From assembly GCA_016932035.1 (NCBI GenBank), contig JAFGDR010000036.1:24715-88714 (forward strand): a stretch of 64,000 nucleotides of DNA, given 5' to 3'. A program made the position numbers and the translations under genes. This document shows positions 54,388 through 63,177 of this stretch, one piece after another (within the stretch, counting starts at the first letter, position 1; every line of letters begins with the position of its first letter). The notes beneath the pieces were generated by a model that saw only the letters and a program-made list of their open reading frames with translations, searched no databases and had not been told where the DNA came from. Source of the DNA: Candidatus Cloacimonadota bacterium. GTDB lineage: Bacteria; Cloacimonadota; Cloacimonadia; JGIOTU-2.

Positions 54388-54879
54388 ATGGATTTTTTTC
54401 AGATAGCAATCGATACTGAGCAGATGGTCGAGGATCATTATAGAGACCTGGCGGGTCACTGTTCAACACACAAGGGAATTAAGAATATCTTGTCTATGCT
54501 TGCTGATGATCATAAGAAACACAAAGCAGCTTTTGAGAAAATGAAAAAGGAGCAGCAAATCCAACCTTTGACAAATACCTTTGCAATTAAGAAAGCTATC
54601 GAAGTATTTGACGAGATTAAGAAAGAAAAGAATCCCTTCGCCTGCGATATGAACGAGGTCAAACTCTACACAAAAGCCCGTGAACTGGAAAAGCATAAGA
54701 TCAGGATATACACTGATGCCATGGACGGTTTGAAGGATGACTTTCAGAAACAGATCATCCAGAGTATTATCACCGAAGAATCGAAACAGGTAAAAGTACT
54801 CGATAATATCATAGAAATGGTGAACAGACCAAACACCTGGCTTGAAAATGCAGAATTTTATCACCTCGATGAATATTAA
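54388..54879 (+). CDS. Ferritin-like/rubrerythrin-type helical protein
   Basis: A 163-aa four-helix-bundle protein. It starts DFFQIAIDTEQMVEDHYRDL with the spaced Glu residues of a di-iron ferritin-like family (E18 and H20-x2-D22 area; later DDHKKHKAAFEKM and ITEESKQVKVLDNI). The C terminus NRPNTWLENAEFYH is typical of the rubrerythrin-related members in anaerobes that lack the rubredoxin domain. Probably protects against peroxide or stores iron; catalytic metal ligands were not assigned one by one. GGAGG precedes the ATG. Followed after 56 nt by the aminopeptidase. Confidence 0.78.
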   Translation: MDFFQIAIDTEQMVEDHYRDLAGHCSTHKGIKNILSMLADDHKKHKAAFEKMKKEQQIQPLTNTFAIKKAIEVFDEIKKEKNPFACDMNEVKLYTKARELEKHKIRIYTDAMDGLKDDFQKQIIQSIITEESKQVKVLDNIIEMVNRPNTWLENAEFYHLDEY

Positions 54880-54935
54880 GGTAAACAGCATTGCAGAAAA
54901 GATACATTTGAAATTAATGTTTTATAGAGGTTATA

Positions 54936-55976
54936 ATGGATAGACTCACAATTTTGAAAGAACTCACCCTTCTCCCCGGTATCGCTGGTTTTGAAGAGAA
55001 TATAAAAAAATACATGATCGAACAGCTTGGTGATTTTGCTCAGTATAATGAAGATCGTCTTGGACAGATCACGTTTACCATGAAAGGCAGTTCAGACAAA
55101 CCAAAAATCCTGTTCATCGCTCATCAGGACGAGATCGGCTTCATGGTAGCGGATATTATGGATTCCGGTTTAATACAGTTCCATCCGATCGGCGGCTGGA
55201 ATAAATATACATTACTTTCCAGTCCGGTTGAGATTATTACGCAAGACGGCAAAAAATATCCGGGCATCTTTGGTTCAATCCCTGTTCATTTTACACGAGG
55301 TGGAAAAGACACTCCCCCGGAAATTTCAGATATGTTTCTTGATATTGGTGTAAAGTCAAGAAAAGATGCAATTGAGAATTTTGGCATACACATCGGTGAT
55401 CCTGTTATTCCCATTCCATTTTTCCATTATGAAGATAATAACAGAAGGATCATTTCAAAAGCCTTCGACGACAGGGCGGGAATTGCAGCACTTATCGAGT
55501 TGGGAAAAGCTGTGAAGGATAGCACTCATCCAAATACGCTATACCTGTGCGGTAGCGTGCAGGAAGAGGTTGGCGGTCCCGGTTCACGCACGCTAGCTCG
55601 AACCATGGATGCTGATATTTGCGTTGTTCTTGAAGGTGCTCCAGCGGATGACATCCCGGGCATTCCATTCCGAGCTCAAACCTGTGTTGGAAAAGGTGCT
55701 CACATGCGGGTGTATGATCCATCAATGATTGGTAATCCGAAGTTGAAAGATAGTTTTATTCAATTAGCAACAAAACATAACATTCCCTTACAAGTCACGT
55801 TGCGTCGCGGAGGTGGCACTGATGGCAGGCATATTCAGACCTCAGCGTATGGCATTCCATCGATTGTATTGGGTGTTCCTGTTCGCTATGCACATACCCA
55901 TAACAGCATGATAAGTCTGGACGATTTCGATGCTTTGATCGATCTGCTGGTTGAATTCGTGAGGATTTACAAATAA
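54936..55976 (+). CDS. M42 family glutamyl aminopeptidase
   Basis: A 346-aa M42 peptidase (TET-type, dinuclear metal) that clips N-terminal residues from peptides in the cytoplasm. Metal ligands are recognisable in AHQDEIGFMV (His, Asp), KAFDDRAG (Asp), the Glu-Glu of SVQEEVGGPG, VLEGAP and HTHNSM near the end. Length is normal. It probably shares a plus-strand unit with the ferritin-like gene and ends at a convergent hairpin. Confidence 0.93.
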   Translation: MDRLTILKELTLLPGIAGFEENIKKYMIEQLGDFAQYNEDRLGQITFTMKGSSDKPKILFIAHQDEIGFMVADIMDSGLIQFHPIGGWNKYTLLSSPVEIITQDGKKYPGIFGSIPVHFTRGGKDTPPEISDMFLDIGVKSRKDAIENFGIHIGDPVIPIPFFHYEDNNRRIISKAFDDRAGIAALIELGKAVKDSTHPNTLYLCGSVQEEVGGPGSRTLARTMDADICVVLEGAPADDIPGIPFRAQTCVGKGAHMRVYDPSMIGNPKLKDSFIQLATKHNIPLQVTLRRGGGTDGRHIQTSAYGIPSIVLGVPVRYAHTHNSMISLDDFDALIDLLVEFVRIYK

Positions 55977-56018
55977 TATTATCTCGCCGCAAAGAATACA
56001 GAGAAAAATTTTTAAAGA

Positions 56019-56036
56019 CGATAATGGCAATTATCG
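56019..56036. terminator. Bidirectional terminator between M42 and a membrane protein gene
   Basis: A perfect 7-bp stem (CGATAAT / ATTATCG) with a GGCA loop in the 92-nt gap between two convergent stops. The minus-strand side runs into CTTTAAAAATTTTT, the plus-strand side into CCTTATTGTTG, so it is better for the minus-strand gene. Confidence 0.55.
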
Positions 56037-56068
56037 CCTTATTGTTGTCACAAAATCCTACGATAAAT

Positions 56069-56401
56069 TTAACTTTTCTTCGATAGAATTGCCTTTGCTG
56101 GTATTACAAGAGGAATAACTGAAAGAACAAGCCCAATAATATTCCATGACATCCAGCCATGCGCTATGATGCAGTATATCGGAACTGGCATGATTATTAC
56201 AAGTAATGTCCACCATGACCATTTCTCACCTTTTCGATATGCACCAAGTGTAATACCGATAATTGCTAATGCATTCAGGAAAAACAAAACAATGCTATCA
56301 AGGTTCTTCTCTGCCTCGAAAAGCATTTGAATGCCTGCAATAATGCGGAAAAGAGCCACAATCAGCATAAATATTACACCAATTTTTATTGCTTTCTGCA
56401 T
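56069..56401 (-). CDS. Small membrane protein, four predicted helices
   Basis: A 110-aa hydrophobic protein with helices near 7-27, 38-57, 65-80 and 85-104. No family recognised: the loop AYRKGEKWSWW and the ending IPAKAILSKKS are the only charged parts. Probably an inner-membrane protein of unknown function. It has its own promoter candidate upstream and ends at the hairpin shared with the M42 gene. Confidence 0.7.
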   Translation of the reverse strand: MQKAIKIGVIFMLIVALFRIIAGIQMLFEAEKNLDSIVLFFLNALAIIGITLGAYRKGEKWSWWTLLVIIMPVPIYCIIAHGWMSWNIIGLVLSVIPLVIPAKAILSKKS

Positions 56402-56530
56402 TTGATCCTCCTATTGGTATCGATTGAACTAATGTAAAGATGAAAATGTAAGCAATTCAATGAGATTTCTGGTGCTGTTATATACCCACAAAGATTATCT
56501 GATTGAAAACAACTCATAAAGACGCATTTA

Positions 56531-56559
56531 TTACTACATATGTAATTTTTTTCTGTCAA
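56531..56559 (-). promoter_or_regulatory. Candidate promoter of the small membrane protein gene
   Basis: TTGACA at 56559-56554 and TAGTAA at 56536-56531, spaced 17 nt, about 130 nt before the ATG at 56401. Best -35/-10 pair seen in the window. The 195-nt gap holds nothing else obvious. Confidence 0.4.
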
Positions 56560-56596
56560 TTTTCCCGCACTTTTCATGATATAAGAAAAGTTTTTA

Positions 56597-57769
56597 CTAT
56601 TTTATCAGAACTAACTTATGAATTTCTTCCTCATCTCCCTGTTGCAACTTACAAAAATAGATTCCCGGACGTAATCCTTCAACTCCAATTTCAACACAGT
56701 AATTGCCGACATTTTGATACTGGTTGAGTACACTTTGTACCAGTCTCCCCCTTATATCGTAAATATCTAATTGAACATGATTATTTTTAACAATTGAATA
56801 ATGTATCCTTGCTGAATGCTTGATCGGGTTAGGAGCTATGTTCAAACTCATATTCTCAAAGTGGTCATTGTCATTTGAATAAGAATACCACACAAGTTCA
56901 CCATTCACCCAAATATTTTCTCCATCTGTTTCCAGGATAACATCGTCATCCTCGCTGCCATCGTCAGAACCGTTTCCCCCATTTATCCACCAGGTATTCC
57001 AATCATCGGCTGTCGAATAGATCAAAGACTCCGCATTCTGCAACAAATCGATCACGACCGGTGATGGATGACCATAGGAGTTGCTGCCGGAACATATGAC
57101 TGAAATTGCAGGTGTTGTTCCTGTAACGAATGCTTCACTTGTACCGGTTACTCCTCCATGATGAGATACTTTGAGAACTTCGATATCCAAGTCATAAGTA
57201 TCCAAAAGATATTGATTATTTTGTTCTTCACTGTCACCCATTAGTAAAAGGTCGACTTCACCCACACTCATTTTGATTACAATTGAATTATCATTATCTC
57301 CAGAAAAACCATTATTATAATTCGGAGAGAGAATATCTGTTGTCACACTCCAATTGAGATCGTCTTCATAATCTACAGAATCAACAGTAATATTTTCAGA
57401 TAATAAAAGATTCATCAATGTAATGTATGTAGAGTTTGTCGAAACAGTCTTATTTGTTATAAACCTGTCTATAGTAAACAATCCGCTTTCAACCAGATCT
57501 TCAAATTCTCCGTAATGATCACGGTCAGGATGGGTGATAAGACATGCATCAAGGTGTGTAACTCCAACAGAATCAACATAATATATCAGCTTGTCTGTAC
57601 TAAGATTCTTACCCGAATCAATAAGATAGTTCTCTCCTCCATACTGGATAAGTATTGCATCACCCTGACGTACATCGATAAAGTGTACTTTCAGATTATC
57701 AGCATAGGATCTCCCATAACTGATAACGATAATGCCCAATATTAGCAGAACTAAAATAACTTTCTTCAT
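56597..57769 (-). CDS. Exported ComEC-like metallo-beta-lactamase-fold protein with Por tail
   Basis: A 390-aa protein: signal peptide (about 1-23), then a metallo-beta-lactamase domain with the ComEC/Rec2-like opening FIDVRQGDAILIQYGGENYLID, metal motif THPDRDH near 78-84, LLMGDS, SHHGGVTG and YGHPSP. A short acidic linker leads to a type IX sorting tail (NIAPNPIKHSARIHY ... RPGIYFCKLQQGD ... HKLVLIK). Unlike ComEC it has no membrane channel, so it works outside as a soluble or surface hydrolase, perhaps a nuclease or phosphodiesterase. TTGACA lies 38 nt upstream. Confidence 0.87.
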   Translation of the reverse strand: MKKVILVLLILGIIVISYGRSYADNLKVHFIDVRQGDAILIQYGGENYLIDSGKNLSTDKLIYYVDSVGVTHLDACLITHPDRDHYGEFEDLVESGLFTIDRFITNKTVSTNSTYITLMNLLLSENITVDSVDYEDDLNWSVTTDILSPNYNNGFSGDNDNSIVIKMSVGEVDLLLMGDSEEQNNQYLLDTYDLDIEVLKVSHHGGVTGTSEAFVTGTTPAISVICSGSNSYGHPSPVVIDLLQNAESLIYSTADDWNTWWINGGNGSDDGSEDDDVILETDGENIWVNGELVWYSYSNDNDHFENMSLNIAPNPIKHSARIHYSIVKNNHVQLDIYDIRGRLVQSVLNQYQNVGNYCVEIGVEGLRPGIYFCKLQQGDEEEIHKLVLIK

Positions 57770-57806
57770 TGAAGTAATGATGATAATGTTAGCTTACATG
57801 GTTATA

Positions 57807-57812
57807 TGTCAA
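57807..57812 (-). promoter_or_regulatory. Possible -35 hexamer upstream of the metallo-beta-lactamase gene
   Basis: TTGACA on the minus strand, 38 nt before the ATG. CATTAT lies 18 nt downstream of it and would serve as -10 with a very short leader. Confidence 0.3.
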
Positions 57813-57872
57813 TAAGAATCGTTGAAATTAGAAAGTATTGATTATTGTAATGCTTTATAATTAAATCTGATT

Positions 57873-59699
57873 CTACTTAGCGCTCGGGAAAATGAGTTCA
57901 AAATATGTTTCTTTATCAGTACTTTTTGCTGTTATTTTTCCTGAAAGTTGTTCACTGAGAAGGTTAACGATTTCAAGCCCTAGGGATGTTGGAACGTCCA
58001 AATTGAAATCAGGCGGTAATGGTTCTCCGTTATTACTCACGCGCATGATTATTTCATTATCTCTCTTTGTGAGAATAACTTCAATCACACCTTTTTTTCC
58101 ATCCGGAAATGCATGCTTCATCGCATTCGAGATCAATTCATTTACAATGATTCCGACAGGTATTGCCTGATTCAAATTAAGAAACACATCTTTGCAATTC
58201 TCATTAAAAGAAATTCCTTTTTCTTTGAGAGGATACAAATCCCGCAGAGTGGTGATCATTTCATGGATATATTCCGACATATCGAGATGTTCGAGATCAC
58301 TTGTTCTGTACATCATTTCATGAACTTTAGACATAGATTGAACACGGCTCATACATTGATTTAATACTGCTGAGAGTCGTTCATCATTGATCTCATCTGC
58401 CTGAAGACTCAAAATTGCAGCTATGACCTGCATATTGTTCTTAACCCTGTGATGTACTTCTCTAATGAGAATTTCCTTCTCTCGCAGGTTTTTCTTCAAT
58501 TCTTCTTCGGCTTGTTTCCTGTACGTAATATCTTCGCCAGAACTCAGGATACCTATTATTTTCTTTTTCTCATCAAATAAGAGCGTATTATACCATGATA
58601 TCTGTTTGATCTTACCATCTTTTGTAATAATAGGATTCTCATAATTCTCAGTAATACTCAGCTTTCCACTCATGATATCTTCAAGCATTCTCCTAACTTC
58701 AGTTATGTTATCAGGAGGGATACATATTTCAAAGAAATTCTTTCCGATCAGCTCTCCCTTTTTATATCCAAGCAATTCATGTCCACTATCATTCAATAAG
58801 GTTATTATTCCTTTAGTATCCAGTGATATTATGATCTCTGCAGCAATATTCAGATACCTTTCCGCAGTATCCTTACTCTCCTTGATAGCTTTTTCTGCCT
58901 TGATCCTTTCTGTTACATCTCGAACTGCGACGATCCGTATGATCTCTCCACCGTGTTTGATATTGCGAGCTTCCAATTCTGCAGTAAAAGTACTGCCATT
59001 TTTTCTCCGGGCTAAAATCGTATATGGCTTTGCAACTTTGCGAACGATATTGATCATTATTTTCGCTTTATCTTTTGCTCGAGGGATATAATCAAGAAGG
59101 TTTTCACCGACAACTTCTTCTTTTGTGTAGCCTGTCATTTTAAGGAATGATTCATTTGCATCAACAACAATCCCCTTTTTGTGTGTTACGATTCCTTCAA
59201 ACGTGACATCGGTAAGGAATTTAGCTCTTTCCTGGCTTGCCCGCAGCGCTTCTTGAGCTTTCTTGATCTCGGTCACATCATAATAAATCGTTAGTTTCGA
59301 GCCATTATCTAGTAGAATATTCCTCGCCATTCTGAAGAGGTCTGTTCCGGGAACCTGAAAATCATAGGTAATGATATTGTTCAGTTTTGAAAGCTCGTTA
59401 AATTGACACCATTCACAGGGTTTCTTTTTGTTATACATTACATGATAACATTTTTTTCCGATCTTATCCTGACCGACTTTTTCGATCATCGCTTTATTTA
59501 AATACTCGATATCATAATCCGGACCTGTGATATAAATACCATCAACAAATGAATCGAGAATTGTATTAAGCTTTTCCCTACTTTCCACTAATGCATCTTC
59601 TGTCTGTTCAAGATCTTTTTGCTTCTGCTCCAACTCTGAATTTCGTCTTTTCAGGATGTCTATTTCTTGTAGAAGTTCTTCGATTTTTTTATCAGACAT
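57873..59699 (-). CDS. Three-PAS sensor histidine kinase (HisKA_2 type)
   Basis: A 608-aa cytosolic kinase without membrane segments. An N-terminal coiled coil is followed by PAS1 (about 40-150), which has three Cys in CYHVMYNKKKPCEWC, PAS2 (about 155-270) and PAS3 (about 280-395). The transmitter is of the HisKA_2/HATPase_c_2 kind: REVHHRVKNNMQVI with H416/H417, NELISNAMKHAFP as N box and TSLGLEIVNLL as G box. Such kinases often drive general-stress or PorXY-like signalling; no response regulator is beside it. AGGAT precedes the ATG. The Cys-rich PAS could sense redox or metals. Confidence 0.9.
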   Translation of the reverse strand: MSDKKIEELLQEIDILKRRNSELEQKQKDLEQTEDALVESREKLNTILDSFVDGIYITGPDYDIEYLNKAMIEKVGQDKIGKKCYHVMYNKKKPCEWCQFNELSKLNNIITYDFQVPGTDLFRMARNILLDNGSKLTIYYDVTEIKKAQEALRASQERAKFLTDVTFEGIVTHKKGIVVDANESFLKMTGYTKEEVVGENLLDYIPRAKDKAKIMINIVRKVAKPYTILARRKNGSTFTAELEARNIKHGGEIIRIVAVRDVTERIKAEKAIKESKDTAERYLNIAAEIIISLDTKGIITLLNDSGHELLGYKKGELIGKNFFEICIPPDNITEVRRMLEDIMSGKLSITENYENPIITKDGKIKQISWYNTLLFDEKKKIIGILSSGEDITYRKQAEEELKKNLREKEILIREVHHRVKNNMQVIAAILSLQADEINDERLSAVLNQCMSRVQSMSKVHEMMYRTSDLEHLDMSEYIHEMITTLRDLYPLKEKGISFNENCKDVFLNLNQAIPVGIIVNELISNAMKHAFPDGKKGVIEVILTKRDNEIIMRVSNNGEPLPPDFNLDVPTSLGLEIVNLLSEQLSGKITAKSTDKETYFELIFPSAK

Positions 59700-59796
59700 A
59701 CTTGTTTATCCTATTTTTATAAAATATTCAACAACATTTGATTGAAAGAGATCGAATAAGTTTAATGTGTCAATAAATTCGCAAGCATATCAACGA

Positions 59797-60261
59797 TTAA
59801 CTTTCTTTGCAGAATAGTATTTCAATTATTTCATTCGGTTCAATTCTGTGGGGAGTTCCCTTTCCTTCAAAAAAACAATGTTTCCGTATCATGTGGATAT
59901 TTAATGGTGTCCAGCAAATTTCTTTCTGGCAAAACAAATTTCTTAAAGTTATAGTCCCCTTGGGGAATAAACCGGGATGTAAAAAAGGGCAAGGTATTTT
60001 TCCGCGATAGCTTTTATACTCAACCTGGTACACGTCGTCGATGATGATTGGACCATCATAGCTGTCCCATGCAAGTTCAGTAAAATATTGAAGCCGATCA
60101 GCAACTTCATCAGGAGTAATGCAAAGTTCTATAAGCATATTCTTATCCTCTTCGATTATATCCTGGTAAAATCGATGATCGTTTCCAAGAAAGCCAGTTA
60201 GGGTAATAACACCTGGTTGGAGATTTTGTTGTATTCTTTTTTCTTGTGGTGTTTTTTTCAT
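59797..60261 (-). CDS. Cys-rich protein of unknown function next to nqrF
   Basis: A 154-aa protein I do not recognise. It starts MKKTPQEKRIQQNLQPGVIT with GAGGTT upstream; an in-frame start eight codons earlier overlaps nqrF and is less likely. The first part contains GFLGNDHRFYQDIIEEDKNM; the second has CPFLHPGLFPKGTITLR then FCQKEICWTPLNIH and KHCFFEGKG, five or so Cys and several His, suggesting metal or cluster binding. It follows nqrF by 7 nt and so is the last gene of the nqr operon, which suggests an accessory or maturation role. Confidence 0.65.
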   Translation of the reverse strand: MKKTPQEKRIQQNLQPGVITLTGFLGNDHRFYQDIIEEDKNMLIELCITPDEVADRLQYFTELAWDSYDGPIIIDDVYQVEYKSYRGKIPCPFLHPGLFPKGTITLRNLFCQKEICWTPLNIHMIRKHCFFEGKGTPHRIEPNEIIEILFCKES

Positions 60262-60268
60262 ATCAACC

Positions 60269-61372
60269 TCAACTGAAAGGATCAAAAAAGATTTGTTCTT
60301 CAGAGATCTTCAGATTATGAAGCTCTTTAATAACTGCATCGATCATGCCCGGACTTCCGCAGAGATATGCTTCTGTATTCTCTGGTTTACCGATAAATTC
60401 TTTAAGAAACGGCATGATATATCCAGTTTTCCCAGACCACTTCGATCCTTCATCTGGCTTTGATAGGATAGGTACGAACTCGAAATGTTCTAAGTCGTCT
60501 TCGAGTTTTTTCATCAGCTCCACATGATACAAATCTTTCTCTGTACGAGCTCCAAAAAGATATGTCATCTTACGTTTGGATTTGTGGGCTTTTAGATACT
60601 CAAGCATTGATTTAATTGGAGCTTTACCCGAACCGCCTGCAATAAAGATCATATCTTTATGTGTATCCTGGATGAGAAAATCCCCAAAAGGACCGGTGAA
60701 ATTTACCGTATCCCCTTCTTTTAGATAATCATGAATATAGGTCGTGCACAAACCGTCTGGTACTTTTCGAACGATAAGCTCGATAAATTTTATATGATCG
60801 GGATTGCTTGATATTGAGTATGCTCGTGTTACGGACTGCCTGCTTTTTTCGTAACGAGGTGCAACAAACTGTACATATTGTCCGGCTTTGAACTCGATCT
60901 CTTTTGGCATGGTGAGTTCTATCGTGAGTTCCTTGATATCGTAAGTCATGTCCTTAATGCTTGTTACTTTTCCTGCGAATTCCTGTATCGCAAAAATATC
61001 TTCAGGAATTTCGATTGAAATATCTTCCTTTACTTTGACCTGGCATGCAAGACGAACCATATCTTTTTTTTCTCGCTCGTCCAGGAATGGCAATTCTGTC
61101 GGCAAAAGCGGTCCTCCACCCTTGAGAATTTTACATTTACAGAAACCGCAGCTTCCCCGTCCACCGCATGCTGACGAAAGGAATATCTTATTATTATTCA
61201 GCGTTGTAAGAAGTGAACTTCCACCTTTTTCTGTGATCTTTTTTTTATCATTTATGGTGATCGTGCATTCGCCATAGTTCATTAGTTTCGATTCTGCAAT
61301 GATAAGTAATAATGCAAAAAAACCACCAATCCCGGCAACGATCCCGACTGTCATTAGTATTGAAATGATCAT
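60269..61372 (-). CDS. nqrF: Na+-translocating NADH:quinone reductase subunit F
   Basis: A 367-aa NqrF, the NADH-oxidising subunit. N-terminal membrane helix (about 6-28), a 2Fe-2S ferredoxin domain with C69, C75, C78 and C110 (ACGGRGSCGFCKC), then FAD domain (RAYSISSNPD) and NADH domain (FIAGGSGKAPIKSML, YLCGSPGMIDAV). This subunit distinguishes NQR from the related Rnf complex. Its ATG overlaps the nqrE stop by one base (TAATG). Confidence 0.95.
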   Translation of the reverse strand: MIISILMTVGIVAGIGGFFALLLIIAESKLMNYGECTITINDKKKITEKGGSSLLTTLNNNKIFLSSACGGRGSCGFCKCKILKGGGPLLPTELPFLDEREKKDMVRLACQVKVKEDISIEIPEDIFAIQEFAGKVTSIKDMTYDIKELTIELTMPKEIEFKAGQYVQFVAPRYEKSRQSVTRAYSISSNPDHIKFIELIVRKVPDGLCTTYIHDYLKEGDTVNFTGPFGDFLIQDTHKDMIFIAGGSGKAPIKSMLEYLKAHKSKRKMTYLFGARTEKDLYHVELMKKLEDDLEHFEFVPILSKPDEGSKWSGKTGYIMPFLKEFIGKPENTEAYLCGSPGMIDAVIKELHNLKISEEQIFFDPFS

Positions 61373-61959
61373 TATTGAATAACCGCTATACCTGAAAAGC
61401 CGATAAATCCAAGAGCCATGATACCTGTTATGATCAAGCTTAATCCAGCTCCTCTTAAGCCAGCAGGTACGAATGTATCATTCACTTTTTGACGAATACC
61501 CGCAAGTGCAAGAATTGCGAGAAGCCAGCCGATACCACTTCCTGCACCAAAAGTAACAGACTGTATAAATGAATAATTCCTGATTACCATAAAAAGAGAT
61601 ACACCAAGGATTGCGCAATTAACCGTAATAAGGGGCAGAAATATTCCAAGTGAATAATAAAGCACCGGTGACAATCGTTCGATCACCATTTCAATTAACT
61701 GAACAAAGGCAGCGATAACAATAATAAAAATTATATATTGGAGATACACAATATCAAGCGGAACGAGCACAAAATAGTATACAACATAGTTCAGAGCTGT
61801 TGTACATGTCATAACAAAAAAGACTGCAAATCCCAATCCCAGAGAAGATTCTATCTGGCGAGACACAGAAAGGTATGAGCACATTCCGAGAAAATTCGTC
61901 AGAAGAATATTACTCGTAAAAATGGCAGCCATAAAAAGGATAAAAACATTCAGTTCCAT
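61372..61959 (-). CDS. nqrE: NQR subunit E
   Basis: A 195-aa membrane protein with six helices, homologous to RnfA. The conserved LLTNFLGMCSYLSVS near 20-35 and LPLITVNCAILGVSLFM near 108-124 each contain a Cys thought to bind the intramembrane iron centre with NqrD. Two nt after nqrD. Confidence 0.95.
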   Translation of the reverse strand: MELNVFILFMAAIFTSNILLTNFLGMCSYLSVSRQIESSLGLGFAVFFVMTCTTALNYVVYYFVLVPLDIVYLQYIIFIIVIAAFVQLIEMVIERLSPVLYYSLGIFLPLITVNCAILGVSLFMVIRNYSFIQSVTFGAGSGIGWLLAILALAGIRQKVNDTFVPAGLRGAGLSLIITGIMALGFIGFSGIAVIQ

Positions 61960-61960
61960 A

Positions 61961-62560
61961 TTAATCCTTTTTGTTCTTCATTTGCACATTGTACACAAAC
62001 CACATCAGTAGTGCAAGCATGAAAAATGCACTCGGTGCCATTACCATGATTGACCACTTCGTCCACCAATGACCTAATATTTGAAATCCAAAAAATGTTC
62101 CAAAACCAAAAAGTTCACGGAAAAATGCTATGATGAGAAGCACAAACGCATATCCTAAACCAGCTCCGATTCCATCGATGGCAGAATTAAGAGGAGTGTT
62201 TTTCATAGCAAATGCTTCTGCTCTTCCCATAATGATACAATTAGTTATTATCAGACCAACATAAGGACCGAGTGCTTTACTGATATCTGGAAGAAAAGCT
62301 TTCAGAAAAAGATCGACGATGATAACATAGGAAGCAATGATAAGAACTTGTACCATCATACGTATGCGAGCCGGGATGTAATTCCGCAGCAGGGAAATTG
62401 TAAAACAGGAAAAAGCAAGTGTGAAAACAACCCCCAATCCCATGACAAGACTGTTCATCAACTGGTTCGTAACAGCAAGTGCAGAGCAAATTCCCAGTAT
62501 CTGTCTCCATACTGCATTTTCATGATAGAGACTGTTAATGAATATCTGTTTTTTGGTCAT
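61961..62560 (-). CDS. nqrD: NQR subunit D
   Basis: A 199-aa membrane protein, partner of NqrE and homologous to RnfE. LGICSALAVTNQLMNSLVMG at 22-41 and LIITNCIIMGRAEAFA at 103-118 hold the two matching Cys residues; GLGYAFVLLIIAFFRELFGFG follows. Start overlaps the nqrC stop by 4 nt. Confidence 0.95.
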   Translation of the reverse strand: MTKKQIFINSLYHENAVWRQILGICSALAVTNQLMNSLVMGLGVVFTLAFSCFTISLLRNYIPARIRMMVQVLIIASYVIIVDLFLKAFLPDISKALGPYVGLIITNCIIMGRAEAFAMKNTPLNSAIDGIGAGLGYAFVLLIIAFFRELFGFGTFFGFQILGHWWTKWSIMVMAPSAFFMLALLMWFVYNVQMKNKKD

Positions 62561-63177
62561 TCTGGTTTGAATTCCTGTATGATCTTAACGAGATGTTTAT
62601 TGAGCATATCTACAACAGTTCTGGTGGATGACGTTGCTCCAGTGATCTGCTGTACTTGATTGTTTTCCTGTATATCATTTTCCGGAACCATCGTGAATTT
62701 GATTACTTCTCCATCGTGTCTGATCTTCTTATCTTGAAATTGCTTCTGAAACCATTCTTCAGTAATTCGAGCTCCCAGCCCCGGAGTTTCATTCTGATCT
62801 ATAATACTGAAACCTATTAATTCCGAGAAATCTTGGTTCAAAGCGATGAGAGCATTGATAGTTCCCCATAAACCGCTTCCTTCAATTTCAAAACAATAAC
62901 CAATAATGTCATCATTCCTTTTTGCAAAATAATAATCAAAACCACTTTGTGATTCTTCGGTAATGTATGTATCGTAATTTTGTTCCATCTGATCGACGGG
63001 CAGGTCAAGAGTCAGGAGAACCATTTTTTGAAACTGGTGTGCTTTGTAGGTTTGGACTCTTGCTTGTGTCAGATGATAGAAAACTGCCAGCACACCAACA
63101 AAAATGACAGTCAGTATGATCATAAAAAAGACCGGATAAAATTTTCTCTCTGAAAGGTATTTCTTTGTTTGTTTCAT
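62557..63177 (-). CDS. nqrC: NQR subunit C
   Basis: A 206-aa NqrC with one N-terminal membrane helix (about 13-33) and a periplasmic FMN domain. FMN is attached to Thr through a phosphodiester in the motif TGATSST near 179-185, probably T182. WGTINALIALNQDFSELIGFS and ETPGLGARI mark the core. An ApbE flavin transferase is required but is not in this window. Confidence 0.93.
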   Translation of the reverse strand: MKQTKKYLSERKFYPVFFMIILTVIFVGVLAVFYHLTQARVQTYKAHQFQKMVLLTLDLPVDQMEQNYDTYITEESQSGFDYYFAKRNDDIIGYCFEIEGSGLWGTINALIALNQDFSELIGFSIIDQNETPGLGARITEEWFQKQFQDKKIRHDGEVIKFTMVPENDIQENNQVQQITGATSSTRTVVDMLNKHLVKIIQEFKPE

